From positions 809,501 through 873,500 of the forward strand of contig NZ_CP067341.1 in assembly GCF_016638705.1 (NCBI RefSeq): a stretch of DNA of 64,000 nt, read 5' to 3'. This document shows, piece by piece, positions 48,321 through 57,473 of the stretch. The notes beneath the pieces were generated by a model. The model ran no database searches. It was not told the DNA's origin and saw only the letters and a program-made list of their open reading frames with translations. The position numbers were made by a program, and so were the translations under genes. The DNA is from Lysinibacillus agricola. GTDB taxonomy: Bacteria; Bacillota; Bacilli; Bacillales_A; Planococcaceae. Each line of letters begins with the position of its first letter. Positions within the stretch are counted from its first letter, which is position 1.

Positions 48321-49439
48321 ATGCACACTGAACGTATAAATATAGTTATTACATGTGATGATGATTTTATTCAACATATGGGGGTCATGTTAATATCATT
48401 ATTAAAAAATACAACTGAACCTCAGAATATAAATATTTTTTTTCTAGATCACGGTATTAAACAACAAAGTAAAGATTCAATGAATAGGATATGTAGCGAC
48501 TATAAAGCAACAATACATTTTTTAGAAATAGATGGGAAATTGTTTGAAGATTTTTATATAAGCCATCATATAAATCAAGTAACTTATTATAGAATAATAG
48601 CTCCTTTGGTGGTTCCTAGAAATATAAAGAGAGTAATTTATATAGATGGGGATGTAATAGTTGAAGGTGATATTAAAGAGTTATTTAGAATAGATTTAAA
48701 TAATAAAGTTCTTGGAGCGATACCTGATCCTTATGGGATAGAGAGAATTCAGGAGTTGAACATTCCGAACTCGAAGTACTTTAATGCAGGTATTTTATTA
48801 ATAGATGTAGAGAAATGGAATTCAAAAAACTTAACAAAAAAATTATTGGATTATATTCAAAATAACAATAAATTAAAATATTGGGACCAAGATGCTTTGA
48901 ATGCAAATTTATATGATTTATGGGAAGAGTTATCACCGGAGTGGAATTACCAAACGGCAATAGCTTTGAATAAAGAATATAGTGAATTGAGTCCTAAAAT
49001 TATACATTACACTGAACCTCAGAAACCGTGGCAAATTTATTGTAGACATCCTTATAGCGATAGATATTATAAGTATATTGAATTTAGTGAATGGAAACAA
49101 TATAATCCTATTCCAAATAAAATACAGCAACTTTTAAAAGAAAAAAAGTATAAATATTTTATTTTTGGAACTGGAGAACTGGCTAAATCGTTTTATACTA
49201 AAGTGTCTGATGATAAAATTATTCAAGGATTTATTGATAATGATTCAAAAAAGTGGGGAAGTCTTTTTGAAAATAAACATATTAATTCCCCAAACGTTAT
49301 TAATGAATTTGAAAATATAAGAATATTAGTATGTAGCTCTTATTTTGAAGAAATAAAAAAGCAACTTGAAAGTGATTATTATAAAATAGAGAATATAGAT
49401 TTTTTTAAAATTAATATTGATTCGAATCAATTTCCATAA
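48321..49439 (+). CDS. GT8 glycosyltransferase with C-terminal Rossmann-like module
   Basis: 372 aa from ATG 48321 (GGAGG 8 bases upstream; an ATG at 48306 overlaps that site). GT8 domain about 1-265 with the DGDVIVEGDI metal motif, FNAGILLIDVEKW and WDQDALNANL. Shared module about 280-365 (KYFIFGTGELAKSFY, IQGFIDNDSKKWG, RILVCSSYFEEI). GT8 enzymes are retaining glucosyl- or galactosyltransferases; UDP-glucose and UDP-galactose are both made in this locus. Confidence 0.8.
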   Translation: MHTERINIVITCDDDFIQHMGVMLISLLKNTTEPQNINIFFLDHGIKQQSKDSMNRICSDYKATIHFLEIDGKLFEDFYISHHINQVTYYRIIAPLVVPRNIKRVIYIDGDVIVEGDIKELFRIDLNNKVLGAIPDPYGIERIQELNIPNSKYFNAGILLIDVEKWNSKNLTKKLLDYIQNNNKLKYWDQDALNANLYDLWEELSPEWNYQTAIALNKEYSELSPKIIHYTEPQKPWQIYCRHPYSDRYYKYIEFSEWKQYNPIPNKIQQLLKEKKYKYFIFGTGELAKSFYTKVSDDKIIQGFIDNDSKKWGSLFENKHINSPNVINEFENIRILVCSSYFEEIKKQLESDYYKIENIDFFKINIDSNQFP

Positions 49440-49579
49440 ATCACATTTTCCAAGAGCTTAGACCGCTCTATTAAGAAAATTTTATTGTTTTTAGAACCCT
49501 TGATACGATGGATTAGAATTATGAAATTAACTTATACTAAAGAGATTTTGTATAAGTTTAAAAATATAGGTGACATTTT

Positions 49580-51004
49580 ATGAAAAATGATAAGCAAATT
49601 ATATTGTTTGGGACAGGGAGTTCTGCTCAGGCAACTGAAGCTTTACTTAATCGTGTAAACTTAAAGGTAGATGGCTATACCGACAATAATCAACAATTAT
49701 GGGGACAGTATAAAAATGGAAAACCTATCTTTTCCCCTTCTAATTTAAATATTCACCATCATATTATAATAATTGCAAGTATGTATAAAAAAGAAATTGC
49801 AGAACAGTTAGATATGCTAGGTTTTATTGAACATCAATCATATTTATACCCAGAAAATTTTATGTTTATTAATAATAAGTATATTTATGTGAAGAAAGAA
49901 CCAATCTTCCCAAAGCCTACAAATATTTTAGAAAATATAGATACGCAAGCTATAACTATTTATGATAATCAAGGAATGTTACAATACTCCAAACCTATAA
50001 TACTGGACTCTAAAAGATATCCAAATTTTATTTTTCCTCAGCAAGACCATCCTAGCGGTGAGGTTTCTATTCAGGTACTTAAAGATGCCTATACTCTAGG
50101 CTATAGTGGCATGATATTTGATAACCAAGTTCAAATGGTTAAGTCATTATCTACTCTTAGCATGGTAAATATGGGTATTTGGGATGGGAGAAGATGGGAT
50201 GAGTCGTTTTTTGAAAATTTAGTACCAACCCCTTTTTTAAAGAAATTAAATGGGATTAACGCTGTAACTAGTACAAGATGGAGTGGTGTTAATTACTATC
50301 ATTGGATGTTTGAAGAACTGCCTCGCTTTTACATATTAAAAAAGTCTGGAATTAAGATAAATAAATTTATAAGTAATTTTTAGGGATATGACTTTCAGAA
50401 ATGTTCGTTGGAGGCTATTGATATTAATCAAGATAATATAATTTCATCTAGTGATTCATATGGATTTCAAACTGAAACTCTAGTTGTACCATACTCCCCT
50501 TATTATGATTCAGGCTATGTAAGTACATGGGTATGTGATTTTTTGAGAAAAACTTTTTTAAATAAAGTCACTATGAAAGAGAATGAGTATAAGAGAATTT
50601 ATATTACGAGAGGATCAGCTAGATATAGAAAAATCCATAATGAAGAAGCACTAATAGAGCTATTAAAAGCATATGATTTTAAAATCTTGGATATGGGACA
50701 ATTTAATATTTATGAACAAGCCAATATATTTAATTCTGCTGATGTAATAATTGGAATTCATGGTGCGGCATTATCTAATGTTGTATTTTGTAAACCCAAA
50801 ACAAAATTAGTTGAAATTTTTAATCCTTTATACATGCCTACAATGTATTGGGGTATAGCTAGTCAAGTAGGCGTAGAATATTATTGTTCAATTGGAAATA
50901 GTCTTGATACACATTTTAATGAAACAGAAATTGAAATTTTACTTTCGAAAGATATAGAAGTAGATTTAAAGCAAATTCAAAAATTTTTAACTGAATACTT
51001 ATAG
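49580..51004 (+). pseudogene. GT61 glycosyltransferase interrupted by an in-frame amber codon
   Basis: Two adjoining open parts in the same frame, 49580-50383 and 50384-51004, are separated only by TAG at 50381-50383. Part one: the shared Rossmann-like module (about 1-105: IILFGTGSSAQATEAL, VDGYTDNNQQLWG) and the first half of a DUF563/GT61 domain ending WSGVNYYHWMFEELPRF. Part two: the second half (YITRGSARYRKIHNEEAL, ADVIIGIHGAALSNVVF). Neither half makes sense alone; intact length would be 474 aa. A sequencing error or recent nonsense mutation would look the same. Confidence 0.82.
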
Positions 51005-51018
51005 GGGAATGAATAAAA

Positions 51019-52164
51019 ATGTTTGACACAATAATTATCGGCGCAGGATACGCAGGTTTAGTTTTAGCCGAACGCCTCACCTCTCAACGAAATCAAAAAG
51101 TGCTTGTAATTGAAGAACGTCAACATATTGGTGGTAATGCTTATGATCATTTTGATGAGCATGGTGTTTTGATTCATAAATATGGTCCACATATTTTCCA
51201 TACACGCTCAAAAGAGATATGGGATTATTTATCACAGTTTACAGAATGGCATTATTATGAGCATCGTGTGCTCGCAAAAGTGGATGGCAATGAGGTACCA
51301 ATTCCCTTTAATTTAAATACGATTGCGGAAGTGTTTTCACAGGACTTAGCTGAGCGATTACAGCGAAAGTTAGTTGATTTGCTTGGTTATAATGTGAAAG
51401 TCCCTATTTTAAAACTTCGAGAGCAAAATGACGAGGACCTAAAATTTTTAGCAGACTATGTATACGAAAAAGTATTTTTGCAGTATACATTGAAACAGTG
51501 GGGCATTGGTCCAGAGGAATTGGATCCGACGGTGACTGGTCGAGTTCCTGTTTACATTTCAAGGGATGATCGTTATTTCCAAGATCCATATCAAGGTTTA
51601 CCTAAGTATGGCTATACAGAAATGTTTAAAAAGATGGTTGATCATCCTAATATACATCTCATGCTGAATACAAAATATCAAGATGTGATGACAATTTCAA
51701 AGGATGGACATACTTTGTTTGGACAGCCTTTCGAAGGACAAATTATTTATACAGGTAAGATTGATGAGTTATTTGACTTTAAATATGGGGAGCTTCCATA
51801 TCGTTCATTGCGGTTTGAGTATGATACATATGATGTAGAGTATAAACAAACCGTTGGGCAATTGAATTCGCCCAATAGTTATGATTTTACACGAACTACA
51901 GAATTTAAACATTTAACAGGTCAGCAGCATCCAAAGACTACTTTAGCACGTGAATATCCACAAGCCTATGTACGTGGTGAAAATACCCCTTATTATCCGA
52001 TTATCGCTAAAGAAAACCAGCAACAATATAAACGTTATAAACAATTAGCAGATGAACTAACAGATGTACATTTAGTGGGACGTTTAGCAGAGTATAAGTA
52101 TTATGATATGGATGCTGTAATCGCAGCAGCTTTGAAAACTTATAAAAAATTAATAGAAAATTAG
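51019..52164 (+). CDS. glf: UDP-galactopyranose mutase Glf
   Basis: FAD enzyme that turns UDP-galactopyranose into UDP-galactofuranose. FAD motif IIGAGYAGLVLAERL, EERQHIGGNAYDH, HKYGPHIFHT and the C-terminal VGRLAEYKYYDMD. 381 aa, full length. It implies a galactofuranose residue in the glycan made here. It starts 14 bases behind the broken GT61 gene. Confidence 0.93.
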   Translation: MFDTIIIGAGYAGLVLAERLTSQRNQKVLVIEERQHIGGNAYDHFDEHGVLIHKYGPHIFHTRSKEIWDYLSQFTEWHYYEHRVLAKVDGNEVPIPFNLNTIAEVFSQDLAERLQRKLVDLLGYNVKVPILKLREQNDEDLKFLADYVYEKVFLQYTLKQWGIGPEELDPTVTGRVPVYISRDDRYFQDPYQGLPKYGYTEMFKKMVDHPNIHLMLNTKYQDVMTISKDGHTLFGQPFEGQIIYTGKIDELFDFKYGELPYRSLRFEYDTYDVEYKQTVGQLNSPNSYDFTRTTEFKHLTGQQHPKTTLAREYPQAYVRGENTPYYPIIAKENQQQYKRYKQLADELTDVHLVGRLAEYKYYDMDAVIAAALKTYKKLIEN

Positions 52165-52168
52165 TATC

Positions 52169-52214
52169 TAAGGGGTTATGTTGAGAAAGGAAATCTTAAC
52201 ATAACCTTTTATGA
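52169..52214 (+). terminator. Hairpin with T-run between glf and the GT2 gene
   Basis: AAGGGGTTATGTTGAGA pairs with TCTTAACATAACCTTTT (G-U pairs only), then TTTTATG. It marks the end of the inserted block and may end its transcription. TATAAT at 52222-52227 could belong to a new promoter, but I see no matching -35. Confidence 0.65.
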
Positions 52215-52261
52215 TAGTATATATAATAGATATATTAAGTATATAGAATGGAGGAAAACTC

Positions 52262-53413
52262 ATGAATATTTCTGTAGTGATTCCGTTATATAATGCAGAA
52301 AAATACATAGTAGAAACATTAGATAGTTTAATGAATCAAACATATCCAATAGATGAGATTTTAGTTGTAGATGATTGTGGTCCTGATCGTTCTGCTGAAG
52401 TCGTAAAAGAGTACAGTAAGCGACATCCAATCGTTCGTTTAATTCAGCAGCCACATAATCAAGGCGGATCAGCAGCACGCAATAGAGGACTTAAAGAGGC
52501 ACGTAATAAGTGGGTATTGATGATGGATGCGGATGATACGATTCATCCCGATTTATTAAGAAATCAATTTGAGCTGCTCGGACAATATTCAGAGGCTAAA
52601 CCTGCTCCTGTTTGTGTACATCCTGCTTATGTTCAAACAGATGCGGAAGGTAACATTTTAGCAAACAGTGAATACAGAGGACAGCAGCTATCATACAATG
52701 AAACTTTTGGTTCTTTATTAGTAAGGAATTATATTATTACTCCTTCAGGTTTATTACTGGATAGAGATGCAGCACTTGAAATTGGAGGCTATAAAACGAA
52801 CTTTTTCGTTTCGGAGGATGCTGAGTTTATTTTACGTTTATCGCGCAAAGGAACTTTTGTTTATTTAGATAAGCCGTATGTCTATTTCCGCCGTCATCCA
52901 ATGAGTATTACTTCGGATTTAAAAAAGGCTTCCAATGCAGGAAAAGCTATTTTAGAGGTTTATTCAATTGACGAAATAAAGGAGGCAATTTTTAGTCGAA
53001 GTTTTGTTGAACAAAAAAATTTGCTGGATTTTATAACGTTGTTGTATCAATATCAACTATTTGATAAAGGTTTTCGTTATTTAGCCGATATTAAAGGTGA
53101 TGAGTACCAACAAAGTAAGCTGTTCTATCAAGCACTTTATTATATAGAAAATAATCAAGAAATAGAAGCTTCGCGTCATCTAGATCAGTTATTAAGTATA
53201 AATGATGGTCATGGTGCAGCATTAAATAATCGTGCTGTCATTTACGCAAAGGATAATGATAGTAAAATGGCGTGTGAACTTTTGGAAAGTGCAATATTAT
53301 TATTCCCAGGCTATATGGACGCGACAGATAATTTACAAGCTGTAAAAGAAGGTACGCAAGAGTACCGTTTCACTAAGCGCGAATTGCGTAAAAATTTATT
53401 AAGATATTCCTAG
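52262..53413 (+). CDS. GT2 glycosyltransferase with C-terminal TPR-like tail
   Basis: 383 aa. GT-A domain about 1-230 (VVIPLYNAEKYIVETLDSL, VVDDCGPDRS, MMDADDTIHPD). Residues about 255-365 are helical and contain tetratricopeptide-like repeats (ALYYIENNQEIEASRHLDQL, AALNNRAVIYAKDN). TPR-like tails in flagellin glycosyltransferases are thought to help with acceptor or filament-subunit recognition. RBS GGAGG. First gene after the hairpin at 52169. Confidence 0.82.
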   Translation: MNISVVIPLYNAEKYIVETLDSLMNQTYPIDEILVVDDCGPDRSAEVVKEYSKRHPIVRLIQQPHNQGGSAARNRGLKEARNKWVLMMDADDTIHPDLLRNQFELLGQYSEAKPAPVCVHPAYVQTDAEGNILANSEYRGQQLSYNETFGSLLVRNYIITPSGLLLDRDAALEIGGYKTNFFVSEDAEFILRLSRKGTFVYLDKPYVYFRRHPMSITSDLKKASNAGKAILEVYSIDEIKEAIFSRSFVEQKNLLDFITLLYQYQLFDKGFRYLADIKGDEYQQSKLFYQALYYIENNQEIEASRHLDQLLSINDGHGAALNNRAVIYAKDNDSKMACELLESAILLFPGYMDATDNLQAVKEGTQEYRFTKRELRKNLLRYS

Positions 53414-53426
53414 AGTAGGTGATAGT

Positions 53427-54167
53427 ATGTCTTTTAAGAAAATTATTCTCATTACTGGTGCAACACGTGGCATTGGCTATGAAACAGCTGTAAAAGCAGC
53501 GAAAAAAAGCTGGACGTTAATTTTAAATGGTCGAGATGAAAAGCGCCTGCAAGAGATTAAGGAAGAATTGGAATCGCTATACGATACAACTGTACATATT
53601 CTAAGCTATGATGTTTGCGATATAGATGCTATAAAAAAAGCATTTATGTGGATTAAAAAAAATGTTGGGCAACTAGACGCTGTAGTTAATAATGCTGGCA
53701 TTTTGGATGATGCATTGCTTGGAATGGTCAATGAAAAACAGGTGTCAAATACTTTAGCTGTTAATACTGAAGCAGTTATTTACCATATGCAATATGCGTC
53801 TCGCCTAATGATGAAACAAAAATCTGGTTCTATTGTTAATGTGAGCTCGATTATTGGTCGAGTTGGTAATGCTGGGCAAACAGTATATGGTGCAAGCAAA
53901 GCAGCGGTAATTGGTGCGACGTATTCTGCTGCGAAAGAGCTAGCACCTTATAATATCCGTGTAAATGCAGTAGCACCTGGGTTTATTGAGACAGATATGA
54001 CGAAGCAATTGTCACAAGAGAAATATGAGCAGCGTTTATCAGAAATTAAAATGGGTCGTATTGGTACCGCTGAAGAAGTAGCTAATGTCATTTTATTTTT
54101 AGCTTCAGATTATTCTTCTTATGTAACAGGACAAGTTATAGGTGTAGATGGAGGCATGGTGATTTAA
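53427..54167 (+). CDS. FabG-like short-chain dehydrogenase/reductase
   Basis: 246 aa. NADP-binding TGATRGIGYE, NNAGI, catalytic Ser (VNVSSIIG) and YGASK. It looks most like 3-oxoacyl-ACP reductases, but PtmA-like sugar reductases in Campylobacter flagellin loci belong to the same family. The ACP gene two genes downstream favours an acyl-ACP substrate. A hairpin overlaps its stop codon. Confidence 0.83.
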   Translation: MSFKKIILITGATRGIGYETAVKAAKKSWTLILNGRDEKRLQEIKEELESLYDTTVHILSYDVCDIDAIKKAFMWIKKNVGQLDAVVNNAGILDDALLGMVNEKQVSNTLAVNTEAVIYHMQYASRLMMKQKSGSIVNVSSIIGRVGNAGQTVYGASKAAVIGATYSAAKELAPYNIRVNAVAPGFIETDMTKQLSQEKYEQRLSEIKMGRIGTAEEVANVILFLASDYSSYVTGQVIGVDGGMVI

Positions 54168-54180
54168 GCCATGCCTTTTA
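54153..54180 (+). terminator. Terminator-like hairpin overlapping the SDR stop codon
   Basis: GGCATGG (54153-54159) pairs with CCATGCC (54169-54175), followed by TTTTAT. The stop codon is in the loop. Likely partial termination inside the operon. Confidence 0.5.
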
Positions 54181-54197
54181 TATAGGAGTTGGGATAA

Positions 54198-54734
54198 TTG
54201 ATTTCATTTCGTAAACTAGAGGAACGAGATTTAGAGCTTGTGCTAGAATGGCGTACAAGTGAGCATGTGACACAATATATGTATACGGATATAGAAAAGG
54301 ATTTAGTAAACCAATATAAATGGTTTGAGAAAAATTTCAATGATGATACACAATATTACTGGATAATCGAAGTTAAAAATACGCCAATTGGTTTAATTTC
54401 ACTAAATCAGTTGGATCGAACGAATAAAAAATCATCATTTGCTTATTACATTGGCGATTTAAATTATTCGATTATCGCGGGTCGTATTCACCCTTACCTT
54501 TATAATTTTGCCTTTTATGAACTTGGTTTAAATAAGGTATATGCAGAAGTCATGCGCGGAAATGATGGAATGATGAAAATGCATAAGCATTATGGCTTTA
54601 CACATGTTGCAACATTTAAAGATCATATTTATAAATACGACCAATTTCACGATGTAGAGTATTTTGAACTTTTAGCTTCTGATTGGACAGAGTGTACAAA
54701 GTTTCATAAATTTAAATTAACATTTGTATTATAA
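54198..54734 (+). CDS. pseH: PseH-type N-acyltransferase (GNAT)
   Basis: 178 aa GNAT-fold enzyme, TTG start 9 bases behind AGGAG. ISFRKLEERDLELVLEWR, the acyl-CoA-contacting region near IAGRIHPYLY and KMHKHYGF are typical of the PseH/RimJ-like group. In the Pse pathway it acetylates the 4-amino group of UDP-4-amino-4,6-dideoxy-AltNAc. Its place between the SDR and the ACP, instead of next to pseG/pseC, makes me suspect a donor other than acetyl-CoA. Confidence 0.8.
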   Translation: MISFRKLEERDLELVLEWRTSEHVTQYMYTDIEKDLVNQYKWFEKNFNDDTQYYWIIEVKNTPIGLISLNQLDRTNKKSSFAYYIGDLNYSIIAGRIHPYLYNFAFYELGLNKVYAEVMRGNDGMMKMHKHYGFTHVATFKDHIYKYDQFHDVEYFELLASDWTECTKFHKFKLTFVL

Positions 54735-54791
54735 TTAAGTAGAAATAGCCGAAATAATATATATACAATTTGAAGTAGGTAGGGATAATTT

Positions 54792-55031
54792 ATGACGAAT
54801 GAAGAGAAATTACGTGGAATTTTTGCAGAAGCACTTGGGATTAATATTAATCAAGTTACAGAGAACCTAGCTTATAATACAATTCCAGAATGGGATTCAA
54901 TTGCTCATATGGCATTAATTGCAGAAATTGATGATCAATTTGATACAATGTTAGACACAGATGATGTATTAGATATGAGTACTTTTGCAAAGGCAAAGGA
55001 AATATTAATTAAATATGATGTAGAGTTTTGA
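54792..55031 (+). CDS. Stand-alone acyl carrier protein
   Basis: 79 aa, strongly acidic. The phosphopantetheine site is Ser36 in EWDSIAHM; it replaces the usual DSL with DSI, as in carriers that belong to dedicated pathways instead of fatty acid synthesis. Similar carriers exist in Campylobacter and Pseudomonas flagellin glycosylation loci. A strong hairpin directly behind it could raise its amount relative to downstream genes. Confidence 0.9.
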   Translation: MTNEEKLRGIFAEALGININQVTENLAYNTIPEWDSIAHMALIAEIDDQFDTMLDTDDVLDMSTFAKAKEILIKYDVEF

Positions 55032-55039
55032 TTGAGGAG

Positions 55040-55067
55040 GGTGTGGTAGAGACTATCACGCCTTTTT
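55040..55067 (+). terminator. Intrinsic terminator or attenuator behind the ACP gene
   Basis: GGTGTGGTAG (55040-55049) pairs with CTATCACGCC (55053-55062) with two G-U pairs and a 3-base loop, followed by five T. It lies inside the operon, before the ligase. Confidence 0.72.
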
Positions 55068-55086
55068 CAATGGAAGGAGAGATTGA

Positions 55087-56418
55087 ATGAGTTTTTTTAA
55101 ACTGAACAACGATAAAGTTGCAGTCATTACACATGAACGTACATATACTTACAATGAAATTTCTAGAGTGGAATTTAAAAGTACACAAAAAGAATTAGTG
55201 TTAATTTTATGTAAAAATACTATTGATATATTATCAACATATGTATCAGCTATGAATAGCCAGCATGCCGTGATGCTACTTTCGGCAGATATTAATCGTG
55301 AACTTTTAGAAGATATTATAATCCAATATAGACCAAAATGGATTGTAGGTTTAGAGAGTTATGATGGATATGAGAAAAGTAGAGAGTATTTAGTAAGAAT
55401 CCAAAATAGTAAAGCGAATATACATCCCGACCTCGCGATTTTATTGAGTACTTCCGGAACAACTGGTAGTCAAAAGTTTGTTCGATTATCCTATGAAAAT
55501 ATTCGCTCAAATGCGGAATCAATTATTAACTATCTTGAGATAGATGAAAATGAACGTGCCATTATGAATTTACCACTTTCTTATTCCTATGGGATGTCCA
55601 TTGTAAATAGTCATCTTTTTGCAGGTACTTCTATATTATTAACAGATGAAAGTGTCATGGAAAAATCCTTTTGGAGTTTTGTGAAGGATCAGAAGGCGAC
55701 ATCTATATCAGGGGTACCTTTTACGTATCAAATGTTGCAACGTATAGGTTTTACCAAAATGGAGTTACCGACATTAAAAACTTTGACACAAGCTGGAGGG
55801 CGACTAAATGAAAAGCTTGTGAAGTTTTTTGCAGAGTATGCAAAGGAAAAAGATAAACGCTTTTACGTAATGTATGGACAGACTGAAGCATCACCACGTA
55901 TCAGCTATATTCCCTTTGGAAAAGTGTTGGAAAAAGCCGGTACGATTGGCGTGCCGATTCCTGATGGCCATTTGGAAATTGATAAAGCAACGGGAGAGCT
56001 TATTTATAAAGGTGCAAATGTCATGATGGGCTATGCTGAATGTCTAGAAGATTTAGCAAAAGCGGATGAGCTTGGTGGCGTTCTTCATACTGGTGACACT
56101 GCAACTGTTGATGCAGAAGGATACTTTACGATAACAGGGCGAATGAAGCGCTTTATTAAGCTTTTTGGTTTGCGTATAAACCTAGATGAGGTTGAGAAAA
56201 AACTCGAGTCCGCCTTCCATACACCTATAGCTTGTACTGGTTCTGACGATAAATTAATTATAGCCATTGAGCAAGAAGTATTTGTTGAACCTATAAAAAA
56301 AGCCGTAGAAGATTTGTACAAACTTCATAAAACAGCTTATAGGATAAAAGTGATGGAAATACCACGCTTGGCAAATGGGAAAACAGATTATATGAAATTA
56401 AAGGAGAGCTGTTTATGA
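55087..56418 (+). CDS. AMP-forming acyl/aryl ligase (ANL superfamily)
   Basis: 443 aa. P-loop STSGTTGSQK at about 121-130, VMYGQTEASPR, HTGDTATVDAEGYFTITGR and the C-terminal lysine in NGKTDYMK. The N-terminal part is shorter than in typical acyl-CoA synthetases. It should activate a carboxylic acid with ATP and load it on the ACP just upstream or on CoA. The acid cannot be read from the sequence. Stop overlaps the LuxE-like gene by four bases. Confidence 0.85.
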   Translation: MSFFKLNNDKVAVITHERTYTYNEISRVEFKSTQKELVLILCKNTIDILSTYVSAMNSQHAVMLLSADINRELLEDIIIQYRPKWIVGLESYDGYEKSREYLVRIQNSKANIHPDLAILLSTSGTTGSQKFVRLSYENIRSNAESIINYLEIDENERAIMNLPLSYSYGMSIVNSHLFAGTSILLTDESVMEKSFWSFVKDQKATSISGVPFTYQMLQRIGFTKMELPTLKTLTQAGGRLNEKLVKFFAEYAKEKDKRFYVMYGQTEASPRISYIPFGKVLEKAGTIGVPIPDGHLEIDKATGELIYKGANVMMGYAECLEDLAKADELGGVLHTGDTATVDAEGYFTITGRMKRFIKLFGLRINLDEVEKKLESAFHTPIACTGSDDKLIIAIEQEVFVEPIKKAVEDLYKLHKTAYRIKVMEIPRLANGKTDYMKLKESCL

Positions 56419-57473
56419 TTGCCCCTTATCATTTGGAACGAGAGCAAAAATCAGCACAGCTATTAGATAAACTTAATGATTTAACAAAATGGCATATTGA
56501 AAAATGTTCAGATTATAAAGCGATGCTTGAAAAAAGTGGTTCTGTAGAGCAAGCAAACTCATTAGAAGAAGTACCCTACCTACCTGTACAACTATTCAAG
56601 CTATTAGATTTAAAATCGATTTCACAAGAAGATGTAGTAAAAGTACTTACATCAAGTGGTACGACAGGGCAGCAAGTGTCAAAAATCTATCTAGATAAGG
56701 AAACATCTGTTTCGCAAACAAAAACATTAGTGGAAGTGATGAAGCCACTACTTGGCAGTAAACGCTTACCGATGATTATTTTAGATACGAAGTCCGTTTT
56801 AAAAGACAGAAAATCCTTTAGTGCACGTGGTGCTGGAATCTTAGGTTTTTCCAATTTTGGTCGTAAACATTTTTATGCTTTAAATGATGATATGAGTTTG
56901 GATGTCGAAGGTCTACAGGCATATCTAAAAGAATTTGCAGGACAGAAAATTTTACTGTTCGGCTTTACTTTTATGATTTGGCAGTATGTCTATAAGGAAG
57001 CTGTATCTCATGGCTTGGGGATTGATTTTGGCGATAGTATTTTAATTCATGGTGGTGGCTGGAAGAAGCTTAAGGATGAAGCGGTCGATTCATTAACATT
57101 TAATCGACTGCTACATGAGCAGTTGGGAATTCGTGAGGTACATAATTATTACGGCATGGTCGAACAGGTCGGTTCAATTTTTGTTGAGTGTAGTATGGGA
57201 CATCTCCATACACCTAGCTACGCTGATGTCATTATTCGCAATCCGATTACATTTGAGCCAGTTGCTTATGGAGAGCAGGGGCTAATTCAAGTACTAAGCG
57301 AACTCCCAAAAAGCTACCCAGGGCATTCGTTACTGACAGAGGATCTAGGTACCATTCATGGGGAAGATAATTGTCCATGTGGTTGGAAAGGGAAATACTT
57401 CTCCGTAGCAGGTAGAATTCCAAAAGCCGAGCTCCGAGGTTGTAGTGATACGTTTCAAGGAGGTACAAAATGA
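56415..57473 (+). CDS. LuxE-like acyl-protein synthetase
   Basis: 352 aa. ANL-like adenylating enzyme with TSSGTTGQQ at about 79-87 and YYGMVEQVGSIF; the C-terminal end has cysteines in DNCPCGWKG. In luminous bacteria LuxE activates a fatty acid and passes the acyl group to LuxC. ATGA overlap with the ligase before it and with the LuxC-like gene after it shows a tightly coupled set. There are no luxA, luxB or luxD homologues in the window. Confidence 0.85.
   Translation: MIAPYHLEREQKSAQLLDKLNDLTKWHIEKCSDYKAMLEKSGSVEQANSLEEVPYLPVQLFKLLDLKSISQEDVVKVLTSSGTTGQQVSKIYLDKETSVSQTKTLVEVMKPLLGSKRLPMIILDTKSVLKDRKSFSARGAGILGFSNFGRKHFYALNDDMSLDVEGLQAYLKEFAGQKILLFGFTFMIWQYVYKEAVSHGLGIDFGDSILIHGGGWKKLKDEAVDSLTFNRLLHEQLGIREVHNYYGMVEQVGSIFVECSMGHLHTPSYADVIIRNPITFEPVAYGEQGLIQVLSELPKSYPGHSLLTEDLGTIHGEDNCPCGWKGKYFSVAGRIPKAELRGCSDTFQGGTK

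Noticed and set aside
50381..50383. Programmed stop-codon read-through in the GT61 gene
   Set aside because: No read-through context or structure is obvious; a simple nonsense mutation or read error explains it better.
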